Assembly (NCBI GenBank): GCA_021464245.1
Contig: JADCRB010000155.1
Location: forward strand, 112,231 to 176,230
DNA length: 64,000 nt
Source of the DNA: Carallia brachiata
Lineage: Eukaryota > Streptophyta > Magnoliopsida > Malpighiales > Rhizophoraceae
Direction: 5' to 3'
Part shown: piece after piece, positions 36,555 to 48,418 of the stretch
Layout of the letters: each line of letters begins with the position of its first letter
Position numbering within the stretch: the first letter of the stretch is position 1
Notes under the pieces: generated by a model
Databases searched by the model: none
What the model saw: the letters and a program-made list of their open reading frames with translations, nothing else
Told to the model about the DNA's origin: nothing
Program-made: the position numbers and the translations under genes

Positions 36555-38030
36555 GGCATCATTGGGAATCGTCCAAGTGTTGTATGACATGGACATTTTG
36601 AGTAGTCAATTCCTTACTGTCTGGAAAATAGCCCAGTGATACAAAAGGCATAACTGGTTTGGGACGGTGCCATTTGATTTCTATTTGACAGGACCATGAT
36701 TCAGCATCTCTCCAATTGGAACAGATACCAAACCAAAAGACTGCTGAATTTTCTTGATTTTATTGGAGCTTACTTGAGATTCACATTCTTCTTCTTCCAA
36801 TGCAGTAACACCGAGAAGCTCAACATGATGGCTGTCCATTGAGAGAGGTTCTGCTTCCCGTGGTCTGAAAAGCCCACCTCCTCTTACGTCCACCAGATTG
36901 ATTTTCAACGCACCGGAGAAGATTGTGTGACCTTTGGAGACCACTATGACATGAATCATAAAGCACTTTCCAACTAGTGCAGGCCCACTAGCACCCAAAA
37001 CAAGATCCACTTGTGGGTATGGTTCTTCAACCTGGGCAGCTTTTTGACTAGAGAATGCAAGCGTAGGATCCTTTGTTGGAAAGGTCTCAACAAGATCTTC
37101 AAACTTCCAAAGAGGCAATTCATCCATCGAAGCAGGACTTTCAGCTCTGCAACAGATAGTGAGGTGAGGTCCCATTTTCGCAGCAATGCATATGCATTCC
37201 AGCTTCCCACTTTCCTCTGAACAGAACAAATGACTGATCAATGGTGATGTCTTCAATTACATTACATACATCAACATGTATCTATTAGGCACCAGATTGG
37301 GGAATATTTAGGATGAAGAAAGACCAAATAATTACAAAAAAAAAAAAAGACAAATTTGACCTAGTAATACATTGTCATAATAACATAGAAATCAATCATG
37401 AAAAGGATGGACAATTGACTTAGATGTAAGATCTAAATAAGGGGGGCTGAGGTCAGCTCCATAAATTTCATTTTCGCAATACATTAACCAGCACCACGTT
37501 TGGGAAGAGAGATCTAAATGCTAGTTGGGTGGGGAAAGTGCCTGGTAGAAAGAGTACTTAAGATGGCACAGGAGTGCCCACCTGATAGAAAAAGCTCATT
37601 GTCATGAACTATTCCCTTGCCATTTGGAATCCACAAAGAGAGGCCATCCTTTGGGCTTTGAGAGTGCTATATAATTCATAGGACTTTTTAAGAAGAGCAA
37701 TGATTTCAAAGGAATCCTGAAATCTTTTCCCTTCTCCAATGGAATAACAGATATATTCTTCATCAGTTAGACTGAAAAACCAGAAGAAAAATGGCAAGCA
37801 TTACAAAAAGTAAATTATACAAAGAAAACATTCTGAGCAGTAACGGTCAACACTTATAGTTGCATTGCAAGTGTATCCCCTTGCTCAAGTAGTTGGGCAA
37901 ACTGACCCACATATATTGACGGTACCACAGATTGAGCACTGTCAATCTCATCGGAAGCTTCTGACATTGACAATGACAGTTCCAACGAAGTTCTCTTCTC
38001 CTTTAGGTAATGAGCAGCTAACTGCTTAGA
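36555..38030 (-). pseudogene. TRAPPC11-like (foie gras family) gene fragment
   Basis: Minus-strand exon pieces, 5' to 3'. About 37,858-38,025: LKEKRTSLELSLSMSEASDE, SIYVGQFAQLLEQGDTLAMQ. 37,612-37,771: LTDEEYICYSIGEGKRFQD, KSYELYSTLKAQRM, CGFQMARE, ending at a TAG where homologues continue. 36,690-37,216: SGKLECICIAAKMG, ICCRAESPASMDELPLWKFE, ending KIKKIQQSFGLVSVP. After the VSVP motif the frame shifts, but homologous coding (ESWSCQIEIKWHRPKPV) goes on to about 36,560. Introns with proper acceptors remain, so this is a DNA-level copy. Exons between pieces two and three (well over 100 residues in homologues) and both ends are missing. TRAPPC11 serves vesicle tethering at the Golgi; this copy cannot. 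Confidence 0.8.
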
Positions 38031-39365
38031 GATCAGATGTTTGAATCACTTGATAAAAAGTAAAACACGATTAAAAAGAATAAGATTCTACGTTTACACA
38101 TATATTGGCTCCTATGATTAATTGTAGCTTGTACATCATGCAGTAGTTTACACATCTTGGTCAATCTGAAACGACATGAGCTCTATAACCATAAATGTTG
38201 TCAGTCCTATCTCTTTTGATAAGTTTAATATATCCTCGGAATTTCTGCCAAGTGGTCATAATTGATGGCAATTTGTATGGGTAAATCAGCAAAGATCCAA
38301 TTATTCAGAGATCATAAAGATTCAATTGTGTGCGGTGCAAAATATTTCTTTACATAGCAATGATATACCCTGACAAATAAAAAAGAGATTGAAGATATGT
38401 GCATGTAGAAGGCACATAACTATTGTTGGCAGGCTTAAGGTTGGGATTCCTATGCTTTTTCAAAACAATACTTTCTGCAGGACTGGTACAATAGCTAATT
38501 CACTGATCAATGACTCCAAGAGCTACAACGTTGAATCCCACCTGGCTAAAGAACCAATTACAACACAGATAAGACTTCAGCTATGGCATTCACTGAAGAT
38601 TAATTTAATCCTACAACTATGATGTGCGTAAAATTGTGGCTTACTCAAAACAACATAGGCAAAGAGACAACAAAAGCAAAATGAAAGTCAAAATTGAAAT
38701 TTCAAGATTGTATCTCCTCTATGACTTTTTATGGAGCTAAAAATGAGCTTGTATCCAACACGTCTTAGATACCAAGTCTGCCATAGAATAATTTGGCGTT
38801 GTTCGCTTGAATCTGTGATTAATTTCATTCATGATTAATTCAAAAAATTCATCCAAAATTAGTTCTTTTTATGTCCATCTACTTTATGCTAGATCATAAG
38901 TTGATTTATAATGATTAGGTTTGATTAACTAGCAATCTTTAACCCACTCAAAGTACCAAGTACTAAAGTAGCAAGAGAGCACAAAAAAGAGAGTCCCAAC
39001 GGAAGTTGGGGACTGAGATTGAAACCACGTGAATTGAGGACCAGCGCAGTATGCAATATGAAGAGAAGAAATAATTTGGGTTTTAGGAAATTTGATGTAT
39101 ATGTATAAAATTTTTTGTTTGTTTGTTTGGTTTTTTTTTCTAAGACAAAAAAAAATATTGAGACCAAGACCAACTCCAAGACCAAATAAAGCATGTTATT
39201 TCTTCTCCATTTTTGTTCTAAGAAAAAATGGACGTCTCTCTATCCATAGAAAACAGAAAACAAATTGCAAATCCAAAAAAAGAATAAATTTCCACATTAC
39301 AACAAATCAATAATTCAAAAAAAATAATAAAATTAGAAAATCATAAACATAGAGCGTAGTAGGAC

Positions 39366-40345
39366 CTGTTCAGGCGTGATTGGCCCCGACACCACCATTT
39401 TTCCTGATCTGAAAACTGCCAGAATCCGAAAAAAAAAAAAAAAAAAGAAAAAAAAAACTGAATTAATTCATTTCGGTAAAAAAAAAAACGGCTCAGATAA
39501 TCTCAAGAATCAACAAGTAAAACAAAGAAAAATTAAAATTTTCTCAAAAATTAAAAAAAAAAAAAAAAGAAGAAGAAGCACCGAAAAGCTGAGAGGGAGA
39601 ATTGGCAAAGTGCGAAGTTGTTACACAAAAAAAGTGATCTATTAAAGGACATGATTGGTCACAACAAATAAATATTCAAAGAATCAACCAACCATAACCA
39701 CAAAGAAATAGAAAAATAGAGAGAGAGAAAGAAAGAAATCTGAGTAGAAGATACAGAGAGAAAGAAAGAAGAGTTTGCTTGCAGAAATGGAGATGTCTCT
39801 CTCACAACAACAGAAACAAATACCTAATTTCGAGAATCCTAATTCTCTGCAATATAGCGCCATTTGTTGTTGTCGATCCAAACACCCTAATTCTCGTCTT
39901 CTTGTTGTATCGGGCTACATTTCCAACCAATTCCAGAACCTTAGCACATCAACATTCAGCAAAAATCATCCAAAACAGAACACAAATTTTTACAAAACGA
40001 AATCAATATTCTATTCAAAAACCAAGTTTTAGATCTAACAGATAAAATTACATACAGAGTGCAGCCTTGTATATTCGTGCAAATCAACTTAGGGTAGAAA
40101 CGGGTGATAAGGTGGTTCTTCGGAGTAATCGAACGGTCCTCTCAATCATTCCTCTTCTCTTTATTTTGCTTGTTTCTCCTCAATTTTAGCCATCAAAGAA
40201 GAACAGCTTGTAAGTGAGAAAGAGAGGGAGAGATAGAGCTTCCAATGGAAAGCGTCGGATTTGGAGGGAGGCTTCTCCGGAAGAGGAGGAGAGCTTAGAT
40301 CGGTGAAGAGGTTGAAAAAGAGAAGCAAGAGAACTGCAGAAAGGC
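39366..40345 (-). pseudogene. 5' UTR and first coding exon fragment, possibly RWA/CAS1-like
   Basis: On the minus strand 40,345-40,190 reads like a CT-rich plant 5' UTR. A T-rich, intron-like stretch follows, then TTCAGATCAGGAAAA and ATG at 39,398, coding MVVSGPITPEQ before CAG/GTCC at 39,366. From memory this peptide resembles the start of plant RWA/CAS1-type O-acetyltransferases (..SGPITPGQ), but eleven codons are weak evidence. No continuation was found further along. It lies upstream of, and in the same direction as, the TRAPPC11-like fragment. Confidence 0.3.
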
Positions 40346-40643
40346 TGTATTTTATTTTTTAAAATAATTAATTAAATGATTTTGTAAAACCCATTTCTAC
40401 CCTCTACGCATAATTATCATTATACCCTTCATCACTCAAAAGGACTAAAATGCCCTTGCATGCTTGACCTCCCATTGGCTGCCACCTGTCCGTGTGGCGT
40501 TGTGAGGCGCTAATTTTGTGGCTGTGTAGTCGTCCTCTAACAATAATATTAAATGACTGAATTCATCACTTGATCCCATTGGCAAGAAGCAAGACTGGTT
40601 CACACTTCCACCAGTTCTCCTCATAAAAGCCATAATTCAGTAC

Positions 40644-41142
40644 GGGATAAGCATTTTTTTTTTGTCTTAAACATTTAAGATTTTTTACATTTGAGTTTTA
40701 AATCTTTTTAATATTTCATTTGATTTCTAAATTTTTTGATTTCTTACTATATCAATCCTTTAAATTACAAAAAGTAGTCAATCTATTAATAAATGAGTTT
40801 AACTTATTAAAAATTATTTAAAAAATGTTAAATATATAAATTAATTCTTTTTTTATCAACAAAATATGTATATTAAATATTTTTTTAATCAACAAATATA
40901 AGAATAGGTAACATGCATATTTTTAATAAAAAAGACATTCAATTCATATATTTGATCTATTTTTAAATAATTTTTTGTAAAGTTAAAATTATTTTTTTAA
41001 TAGATTGATCACTTTCATTAAACAGATAGACTGATTTAGTAAAAAATTAAAAGATTTAACACTTAAATAAAATGTCAAAAATATTTAAAATTTAAATATA
41101 AAAAAATTTAAAAATTTAGAAAAAAAAAAAAAAAGTTATCCC
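40644..41142. mobile_element. Mutator-type MITE with 10-bp target duplication
   Basis: A perfect duplication AATTCAGTAC lies at 40,634-40,643 and 41,143-41,152. Ends are long inverted repeats beginning GGGATAAGCATTTTTTTTTT and, on the other strand, GGGATAACTTTTTTTTTTTT; similarity runs about 140 bp, to the AATCTATT motif near the centre. 499 bp, non-coding. The length of TIR and target duplication fits Mutator-like elements. Confidence 0.8.
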
Positions 41143-41152
41143 AATTCAGTAC

Positions 41153-42175
41153 TGGCCAGACAATAATGATGCTCTGGACTGACGTACAACATGTGTGATG
41201 AAATGCTGCATTTATTTGTCGGAGAACAATATTATTACTAAGCACTAAACTATGAAGCATGGAAATTTCTAAAACAATTAAAAAAAAAAAACAGAAGTGC
41301 CATACAATTTTAATTAATGTATTAGATACATTTCAGACACTTATAAAATTAATTTTAAATTTTTAAACTTCGTACAAATCGTAATTTTCCTATGAACATA
41401 TTAATGAAAAGTTGGCAGTAAAAAATAGTAATCAAATAAACACCTTTTAGACTATTTTAATTTATAATTTGTCCACTACCATGTTACACCTACACATAGA
41501 ATAAAAAATAGAAATTTTTAAAAATCATGTTTAAAAATACTATGTATATATTTAATATGTCTGATGTAAATTTTACAACTACATCCATGCCATACAAATT
41601 TATTATTATTATTTTTTAAGAATTCACATATCCTCTACCGTGTCTACTTGTGCATATTCAATCATCATAAGCACCAAATAACAGTGAATAGGCCCATTTC
41701 TCAATACCTGCGCCATAAGTATGCAGAATGGGAGTAGCGTTGCAGGATGAAATCATGAAATGTTCTGGATTGAACACACAAAGGCAGGAGGACATTCGAG
41801 CCTCCTGGCCATGCATCCATCACCATTTTTCATCAAGAAAAACGTATCATCATCCACCATCAACCCAGAATAAAAGTAACTTACATGCAATCTCATAACA
41901 AAGATCTGAAAAAGAATAATATTAAGCAGATAATGAATGTCAATTTGAGCCTCAAGACATTACCAAAACGAGAGTGTAGTGCCATGATCCTAATTATGCT
42001 CTTCTTCAGCTAGAAAGAGTAAGCAACAGAATAACTTTGCAAATTAAAATAAAATCAAATACCCACGTGCTCTCCAACACTTGGCGCCTTCAAGAAAATT
42101 TTACACAAATATGGTGTACAAATTAAAGCTGATGGAGCAAAATAAACCACTACATATTGGTAACAATTTAAAGTC
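41153..42175. other. Downstream flank and 3' UTR of the RABA gene
   Basis: No separate gene recognised. The 150-250 bp next to 42,176 probably form the 3' UTR of the minus-strand RABA gene. The rest is AT-rich. Confidence 0.45.
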
Positions 42176-45100
42176 CTAGCTTGAGCAGCACCCTATTCTC
42201 TTCATAGCAGTAACATCTTTACCAACTTCAATTTTCTCTCCTTTGGAAGGAACAGTCGAAGCAGCTCCATCGTCACCAGTCTCCATAGCTTTCCTGCTTA
42301 CGATTCGATATATCTGAGTAAGCACTTCAGAAAATGCATTGTCCACATTAGTAGCGTCCAGAGCAGAAGTTTCCATGAAGTAGAGCGACTCCCGCTCTGC
42401 AAATGATTTTCCGTCCTCAGTTGAGACAGCCACAAGGTGACGAAGATCAGACTTGTTACCAACAAGCATGACCACGATGTTGGGATCTGTGTGATCTCTC
42501 AATTCCCTCAGCCACCTCTCAACATTTTCAAATGTTGAGTGTCGGGTGACATCATATACAAGTAGTGCGCCAACTGCTCCTCTGTAGTAAGCACTTGTTA
42601 TGGCACGATACCTGTACCCATAACAGAGTTTCCAAGTTATTGATGCTAGATGTTACCCTAGCTCTGTGCAGCCAAAGCACAATGGTGCAGAAAAACAAGC
42701 AACATTATAAGCAAATGGAGACTCAGTCGGTTGACTCTTCTAACGGTTTTAGCAAAGAAAACTTATGGACTCCACATTAGCATGCTAGTTTTGAGTAAGT
42801 TAAACCATATATATTTTTCGGTAAAATAACTAAAATAGCTCCAGTCAAATATTTGCCTTAATTCCTACTATTACAATACTAGTCAATTATTCCCACAACA
42901 CTAATAAAACTTCCATTCTGCCATAATGATGGCTGACTTTCCCCTGCCAATGCCACCAGAACCTCAAACCAGCTCTGCCAACACACAACAAGCCAGGTTA
43001 CGGTTTTCCAGATGTCAAGCACATAATCACCATTAAGAAAAACCATGTTAATCCATCGCATGCATACAGCGGCCACTAACGACCACCTTTACTTTTGCTA
43101 TCACTAAAGAATTGCACATGACACACATATGTACATCATAGAAACCATTAAACTGCTTCTATTTAGAAAAGCAATTATAATGTGACAAAGTAATAAATGC
43201 AATCACAGATAGTGTAGAACAGAAGAGCCCTGTTTTGATGGCATAAAATGCCATAAGTGCTACTGTTTAATTGACACATCAGCTCATTGGGAGTATTTTA
43301 AGAAATCATCCTTTGGACAGATAAAGCTGTGTTAACCACAAGAGTCAATGAACCAATGAGGTGTACTTGATACTGTCACAAAATTTTGTTCAAATGACAA
43401 AATAACTCAGAGTTGATGGGCTAAAGTTAGAACTTAAAGCAAAGGGGGATTTTCTTTTAAAGTAAATATAGAACTAGTCTGAGATCATTCAGGAAGTGAA
43501 ACTAAAATGCTTGAACTTAAGCCCACAGTCATAACCCCAAATAAAGAAAAAGAAGAAGAAGAAGATTCAGCTAATTTATTACAGAAAAACAATCTGAATT
43601 AAATAAATTATTTTGAACTTGCACGCACTGTTCTTAACCTGGGCAAATCTGTTGGAAAAAAATATTCTGGGTACTACTTGGGGCAGGCAAGTGATGCCAA
43701 GGGCGGGATCTCCAAAAACTATTAGGCAAAAGTTATCATGCATTTAAAACAGACTCTTCAATGAGTAGAGAAGAAAAAGCTGGAATGGGTGAAGGCAAAA
43801 AATGTAACAGAATAATTCCAATTTGTGCACGATGAAAAGTTACAAATATTCTTGTGCTTCTAGCACGACTGGTTGGGACACCCTTGTTGGAACCTCTAGG
43901 TTCTATGTTCAAGTTCTAATGACTATGTTATCGTTTCTGTTCTTGGCCTCTCAGCCTCCTTGGTAACCACAACAACCCAAAAAAAAAAAAACACACACAC
44001 ACACACGTGTCAAATGGTTCAATAATGCCAAGCAAAGATTAGTGCAGCATGATGACCATACGGGCACAAAGTACATAAATATCATTGCCACTTGCAATGC
44101 TGAATTCAAGCTAGATCATATATCACATGCAAATGGATAAAATAGACTAGTGCTAGCCTCCTGAAAATTAAATTTAAATATAAAATTACAAACTAGAATA
44201 TCATATAATGTCTCTATATAAAAAGTAGAAAGCAGAAAGTAACACCGTATGCCAATTGGTAAGACAATACCTAATTGACATAACATATGACCATTTCGCA
44301 TGCAAAACACCTAGCAACTATAACAAACACCCCTGCCCAACCCAATTCATTTTTATGACCAATAAGTGATGAGGATTTTCCATGTGCAATATTGCCAAAT
44401 CATCGTGACTACCAAACCTCTAAAACTTTGATACCCAAGCTTATTCCAATTCTAATAGAAATGCCACCAATCCGCACTGTTAAGGGCGAAATAGAAAGAC
44501 CAAAATACATCAGGGCATATGTCAATCTGCTTTTCAAAAATATAATGTAGTACATCTATGATCTATCGCGCACATGTAGTGGACAGATGGAGAAAAAGAA
44601 AGATGAGCGAAAGGAGCAAATATATAGAGAAAATGGCAAACAGGACAATCCAATGACCAAATCACAAATTCTTGAAAATAAAAATTAAAAACAAAAGAAA
44701 TTGTAGGATTTCAACAGCTAGATAAGTCCAATATCTGTTTCTCACTGTACAAAATATTCTTGGTAATAACAGCAACCAAATTTCCAGGAACAGGATTCAA
44801 ACTCAAATTCAAAAAGCAGTCCTAGTTGATCTCACATTATTTATATTGATGATACAGAATAAGTCATATGCAAACAATATGCACATTTAAAAAAAAATTA
44901 ATTGCAAAGAAAAGAAAAAAAAAATCTCCTGATCCACCAGTCTGATCAAGAAATCCAAATCCAAATCACCAAGAACCAAGATCATCACAACTTCCCAGAA
45001 AATTTTTTTTTTTTTTTTTTTTTGCTAAAGGAAAATAAAGCACAATTAACACACTAGATCCAAAATCTTCCTAACTTCATTTCTTTTTCTTTTTTTTTTT

Positions 45101-45659
45101 TTTTTTCTTTTAAAGCCACCTTCAGCAGGAACCAAAAAGCCAGCAGCTAAAATGGCTAATTGGAAGCTCTAGCCTCTAGCTCACAGGAGCCTCCAGATCA
45201 CAGTAACACAAAACTACTTAACGCCACCAAAACTCCAAAAGCAAACAAGAAGAGCCCAGATCACGATTTACAGAAACACCCAGATCATAAAAATAGCATC
45301 AAAACAGCAAGCAACAAAAGCATCCTAAGAAAAAAAAGATGGGCAACAAAAGAAGAAAACCCAGATCCAAAAACCCATTACCATTGAATTGAAGAAAGTA
45401 AAAGCGAGAGAAAGAGGGAAAGAAAGAGAAGGAGGGACCTCTCCTGGCCAGCAGTATCCCAAATCTGGGCCTTAACGACCTTGGAATCGACATTCAAGCT
45501 GCGAGTAGCGAACTCGACGCCAATGGTGGATTTGGACTCCAAGCTGAACTCGTTGCGAGTGAACCTCGATAGCAGATTTGACTTTCCCACCCCTGAGTCC
45601 CCTATCAACACCACCTTGAATAGATAATCGTAGTCATCTTCTGCTCTGTACCCTCCCAT
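42176..45659 (-). CDS. RABA1/Rab11-like small GTPase, intact, two exons
   Basis: Exon 1 is 45,439-45,659 and exon 2 is 42,176-42,611, joined in phase 2 inside Arg74 across a 2.8-kb intron; 218 residues, the usual length. All GTP-binding motifs are intact: GDSGVGKS (20-27), TIGVEF (45-50, effector loop), WDTAGQE (67-73), GNKSD (125-129), ETSAL (154-158). The C-terminus GCCSS carries the two cysteines for geranylgeranylation. RABA proteins act in trafficking between trans-Golgi, endosomes and plasma membrane, often in polarised growth and cell-plate formation. The exon break after the GQER motif matches the family. The 5' leader contains a GA repeat (CT on the plus strand). No defect seen. Confidence 0.95.
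42612..45438 (-). other. Large intron of the RABA gene
   Basis: 2,827 bp, GT...AG on the minus strand. It contains a possible SINE at 43,866-43,990, several poly(T)/poly(A) runs (45,005-45,022, 45,089-45,106) and no coding sequence. Confidence 0.85.
43866..43990 (+). mobile_element. SINE-like element in the RABA intron
   Basis: A-box-like GCACGACTGGTTGGGA is followed about 40 bp later by a B-box-like ATGTTCAAGTTCTAATG. The sequence ends in CCCAAAAAAAAAAAAA and a (CA)n run. The arrangement fits a tRNA-derived SINE of about 120 bp. No target duplication was found. Confidence 0.4.
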
Positions 45660-45728
45660 TTTCTTCCTTTTTTTTTTTTAATTTTTTTAAGCTTTACTTG
45701 CTCTATATGCTTTCCTTGCTTCCTCCTC

Positions 45729-45731
<3 letters not shown>

Positions 45732-45762
<31 letters not shown>
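45732..45762 (+). repeat. (CT)n microsatellite in the RABA 5' leader
   Basis: About 30 bp of CT repeats, GA in the sense of the RABA transcript, starting some 70 bp before its ATG. Confidence 0.9.
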
Positions 45763-45764
<2 letters not shown>

Positions 45765-45894
45765 TTCTCTCTTCTTCTTTTTTCCTTTGCGTTCAAACTT
45801 CAAAGAAGCAAAGGAGGAAGAAGGAGAGAGAGGGAGACGCGGTGAGAATGAAGAATGAGCGAAGAAGCGTTTTCTTTTTTTCAGAAAAATTTTT

Positions 45895-46200
45895 TAGCTG
45901 TTTTTTTTAGCAGTTAATTTTGTAATTGTGAATACACAACATAACGTATCAATTATATGATATTATAATAAAATTTTAAAAAAAATATATGACATATAAA
46001 AAAAATTATGTAATACATATAATCAATCATTATAAAAAAATTATTTTTAATAAATAATTATTTATTTTATATAATTTTTTTATATATTATATAATTTTTT
46101 TTAATTTTACTCTCGTATCGTACAATTTACTAGTCATATCGTCTCCTAACAATTATAAAAAAAAAACTGCTTAAAGTACAATCATAAAATACTGCTCTTT
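45895..46200. mobile_element. Possible single foldback MITE
   Basis: AT-rich DNA with loosely inverted ends (AGCAGTTAATTTTGTAATTGT on the left; GAGCAGTATTTTATGATTGT on the right when reverse-complemented) and internal ATATGACATATAA motifs like those in the tandem array at 31.9-36.1 kb. Target duplication not identified. Confidence 0.35.
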
Positions 46201-47392
46201 TTGTTTTTTTGGGTCAGCTAATCGAAATTGAAGTTCATTTTGTTTTTCTGAGACTTTTCTATAAAAAGTAATGCGATGCGTGGACGCGTAATGAGGAATG
46301 GAAGCAGACACCCGCCTGTTAGAATTGTCTGCAATAATATTAGTCGCCTAAAATTAGACCCCACATGCACGCGCAAATTTATTACATTTGTTAACAATTT
46401 TTTTTCTTGTTTTATTAAGAAAATGAGATGCTTAAATTTTAAATATTATGTTTTTAAAAAGAAAAGAAGTTTAGAACTATTAATTGGTTAGATAAAATTT
46501 TATTTTATTAAAGGTTTCTTTTTGAAATCCTAATCTTATTTAAATGCTAAAAAATATTAAAAAATAATTATTAAGTTAATGTTAAATATTGAAAAACATA
46601 AGATCTATTACGAAAATTTTATAATGAAGCAAACGACGCCACATAACAAAAAGGTAATGATTCAATTTTTCTCACGATGTCAACTTTATATATGTACACC
46701 AGTAATACTTGTGGAATACTCAAGTTTATTATTTTTTGATAAATTTATTTTTATTTTTATTCAAAAGAAAAAAAAAAAGATACTCAATATTAAGTATCAT
46801 TTTTTTCAAAAATCAAATTTAGAAATATTTTTTTTACTACATTAATCTAGCTTAGGTCAAGTTTTTTTTATAGTTAATTAGATTTATAAAAATAATTAGA
46901 TAAATTAATTTGATTTCAAGAAATTTATTTTTTTTTCAAGAAAACAAAATGAAAATTTTTTCTTTTCTTTTTGTAGAAAATGAAAGAAATATTTCAGAGT
47001 AGTTTTTTTCTTCTAAAACATGTTCTTTTTAAGAAAATATAGGTGAATTTGAGAGATTATTTTTTATTTTTTTCTTTCTTGAAAGGGATGATTCTAATAT
47101 TTTTAATTTGTAAATTTATGAGAAATCACTATATAAGCAAAAACTAAAGTTTTCTCTTAATGTTGGTTTCATATATTTACATATAGATTAATATTAGACT
47201 CACACGTTGTGCAGATTTATCAAATTTATTGACAATGTTACTTTCATTTGTATTTTATTTAAAATAGAAAAATAAAAAGACATTCAAATATTGAATGTTA
47301 TTTTTCTTTTAAAAAATTAGAAATATTTTTTTTTACTCTAAATCTAAATTAGACTAAGTTTTCTTTTATAGTTAATTTAGGCAACCACCTAT
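46201..47392. other. Intergenic, AT-rich, with a diverged direct repeat
   Basis: No gene. A stretch of about 130 bp at 46,735-46,875 recurs in direct orientation at about 47,250-47,380 with a similar order of motifs (ATTAAGTATCATTTTT, TTTAGAAATATTTTTTTTAC, TTTTATAGTTAATT). Confidence 0.5.
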
Positions 47393-47726
47393 CTGCCTGT
47401 AGCCTTCCTGACCCTAAATTTGCACCGGCTACCTTCAGATCTCCGATCGATGTTTTTTTCCCTGAATATCACCATCTTGCAAACATATCTTTTCCTTTCA
47501 ACGCATGAACCGCGTCTTGTTGAAACAGGATATTATTCCATTCACATATGCGCCAAACCAATTGGATCTCCACAAATCCAAACCAAACACACATCTAGAA
47601 CGCCTGTCTCACTATCTAAGTTTTGCCTCCCAAAACCCTCTTTGGTTAGAGGTCACGTCCCAACTTGAAGCACATAGACACGTCGATCACTGAAGAGCTC
47701 AAAATCCACTACCACTGCTACCAAAC
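47393..47726 (-). mobile_element. Copia remnant, left of the Gypsy insertion
   Basis: GC-richer sequence than its surroundings, matching in its last 145 bp (47,579-47,723) the DNA right of the Gypsy element (56,829-56,973). By continuity it belongs to the Copia remnant whose LTR and primer site are at 58.4-59.05 kb. No conserved domain is readable. Confidence 0.45.
47579..47723. repeat. 145-bp direct duplication, left copy
   Basis: Aligns without gaps to 56,829-56,973 with five differences by eye, all transitions. The left copy ends three bases before the left LTR of Gypsy element A; the right copy starts exactly at the end of the right LTR. Confidence 0.9.
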
Positions 47727-48418
47727 TGTAAGGCGTAAATTTCGAGTCTAAAACAATTAAACTCGAAAATACAAAAATAAATTACAAATAAAAATTGTAA
47801 AGTAAAAGAAAATTTACGTGGGGTCGATCTCCGTAGATCCTCCGATTAGTGTTCCTTTTTTTGACTCCGTCAAGGGCTGCACGAGCTTGATCTTGACAGA
47901 AATAATTTCCACCGCTTTTTCTTGAACTGAATATACTGAAACTGTATCTGATTTGGACGTTTTGACTACGTTTTGGAACCGTAGAGATTTGATCTGAGCC
48001 GATCTGGCTTAATTTCACCGAGGGTCGAATGGATTTGTTCTCGGATGAGCTGTCTGGATTTTGCTGAGGGTCGTATGAGACTTAATCCCAGCCGGATTTG
48101 TAATATTTCGATTTTTTTTTTTACTATCTCTCTTTTTTTTCTTTTTTTTTTCTTTTTTCTTCCGTTTGCTTTTTCTTTTTTTTTTTTTTTTTTTTGCTTC
48201 GCTGCCTCTTCTGCGCTTTTCTTTTTCTTCTCTACTTCTGCTGGCTCCCCTCTGCATTTCATTTAATTGGGAAGGCCATTTATAGGCCTCCCTCATGCCT
48301 GCCTGCCACCAACCAAATGGTTGGTGGCATTAATTAGGTTGGCAGCTACCAACCTTCAAGGTTGGCGGCTGCCAACCATATATATATATATATATTTTTT
48401 TTATAAAATTCGTTTACA
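47727..48418 (-). repeat. Left LTR (3' LTR) of Gypsy element A
   Basis: 692 bp. Contains poly(T)-rich blocks at 48,110-48,195 and a cluster of short palindromes at 48,295-48,380 (ACCAACCAAATGGTTGGT; GTTGGCAGCTACCAACCTTCAAGGTTGGCGGCTGCCAAC in part), then a TA repeat. Confidence 0.93.

Noticed and set aside
39775..40045. Plus-strand ORFs of 85-88 codons beginning MLAEMEMSLSQQQ
   Set aside because: They overlap what reads as the intron and leader of a minus-strand transcript, two frames are equally open, and no family is recognised. They look like antisense shadows.
45605..45910. ORFs over the CT repeat near the RABA leader
   Set aside because: Low-complexity translations of simple repeats on both strands.
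48015..48296. Lys/Glu-rich minus-strand ORFs in the LTRs of Gypsy A (also 56,420-56,705)
   Set aside because: They come from the T-rich block of the LTR and are not conserved in frame between the two LTRs.
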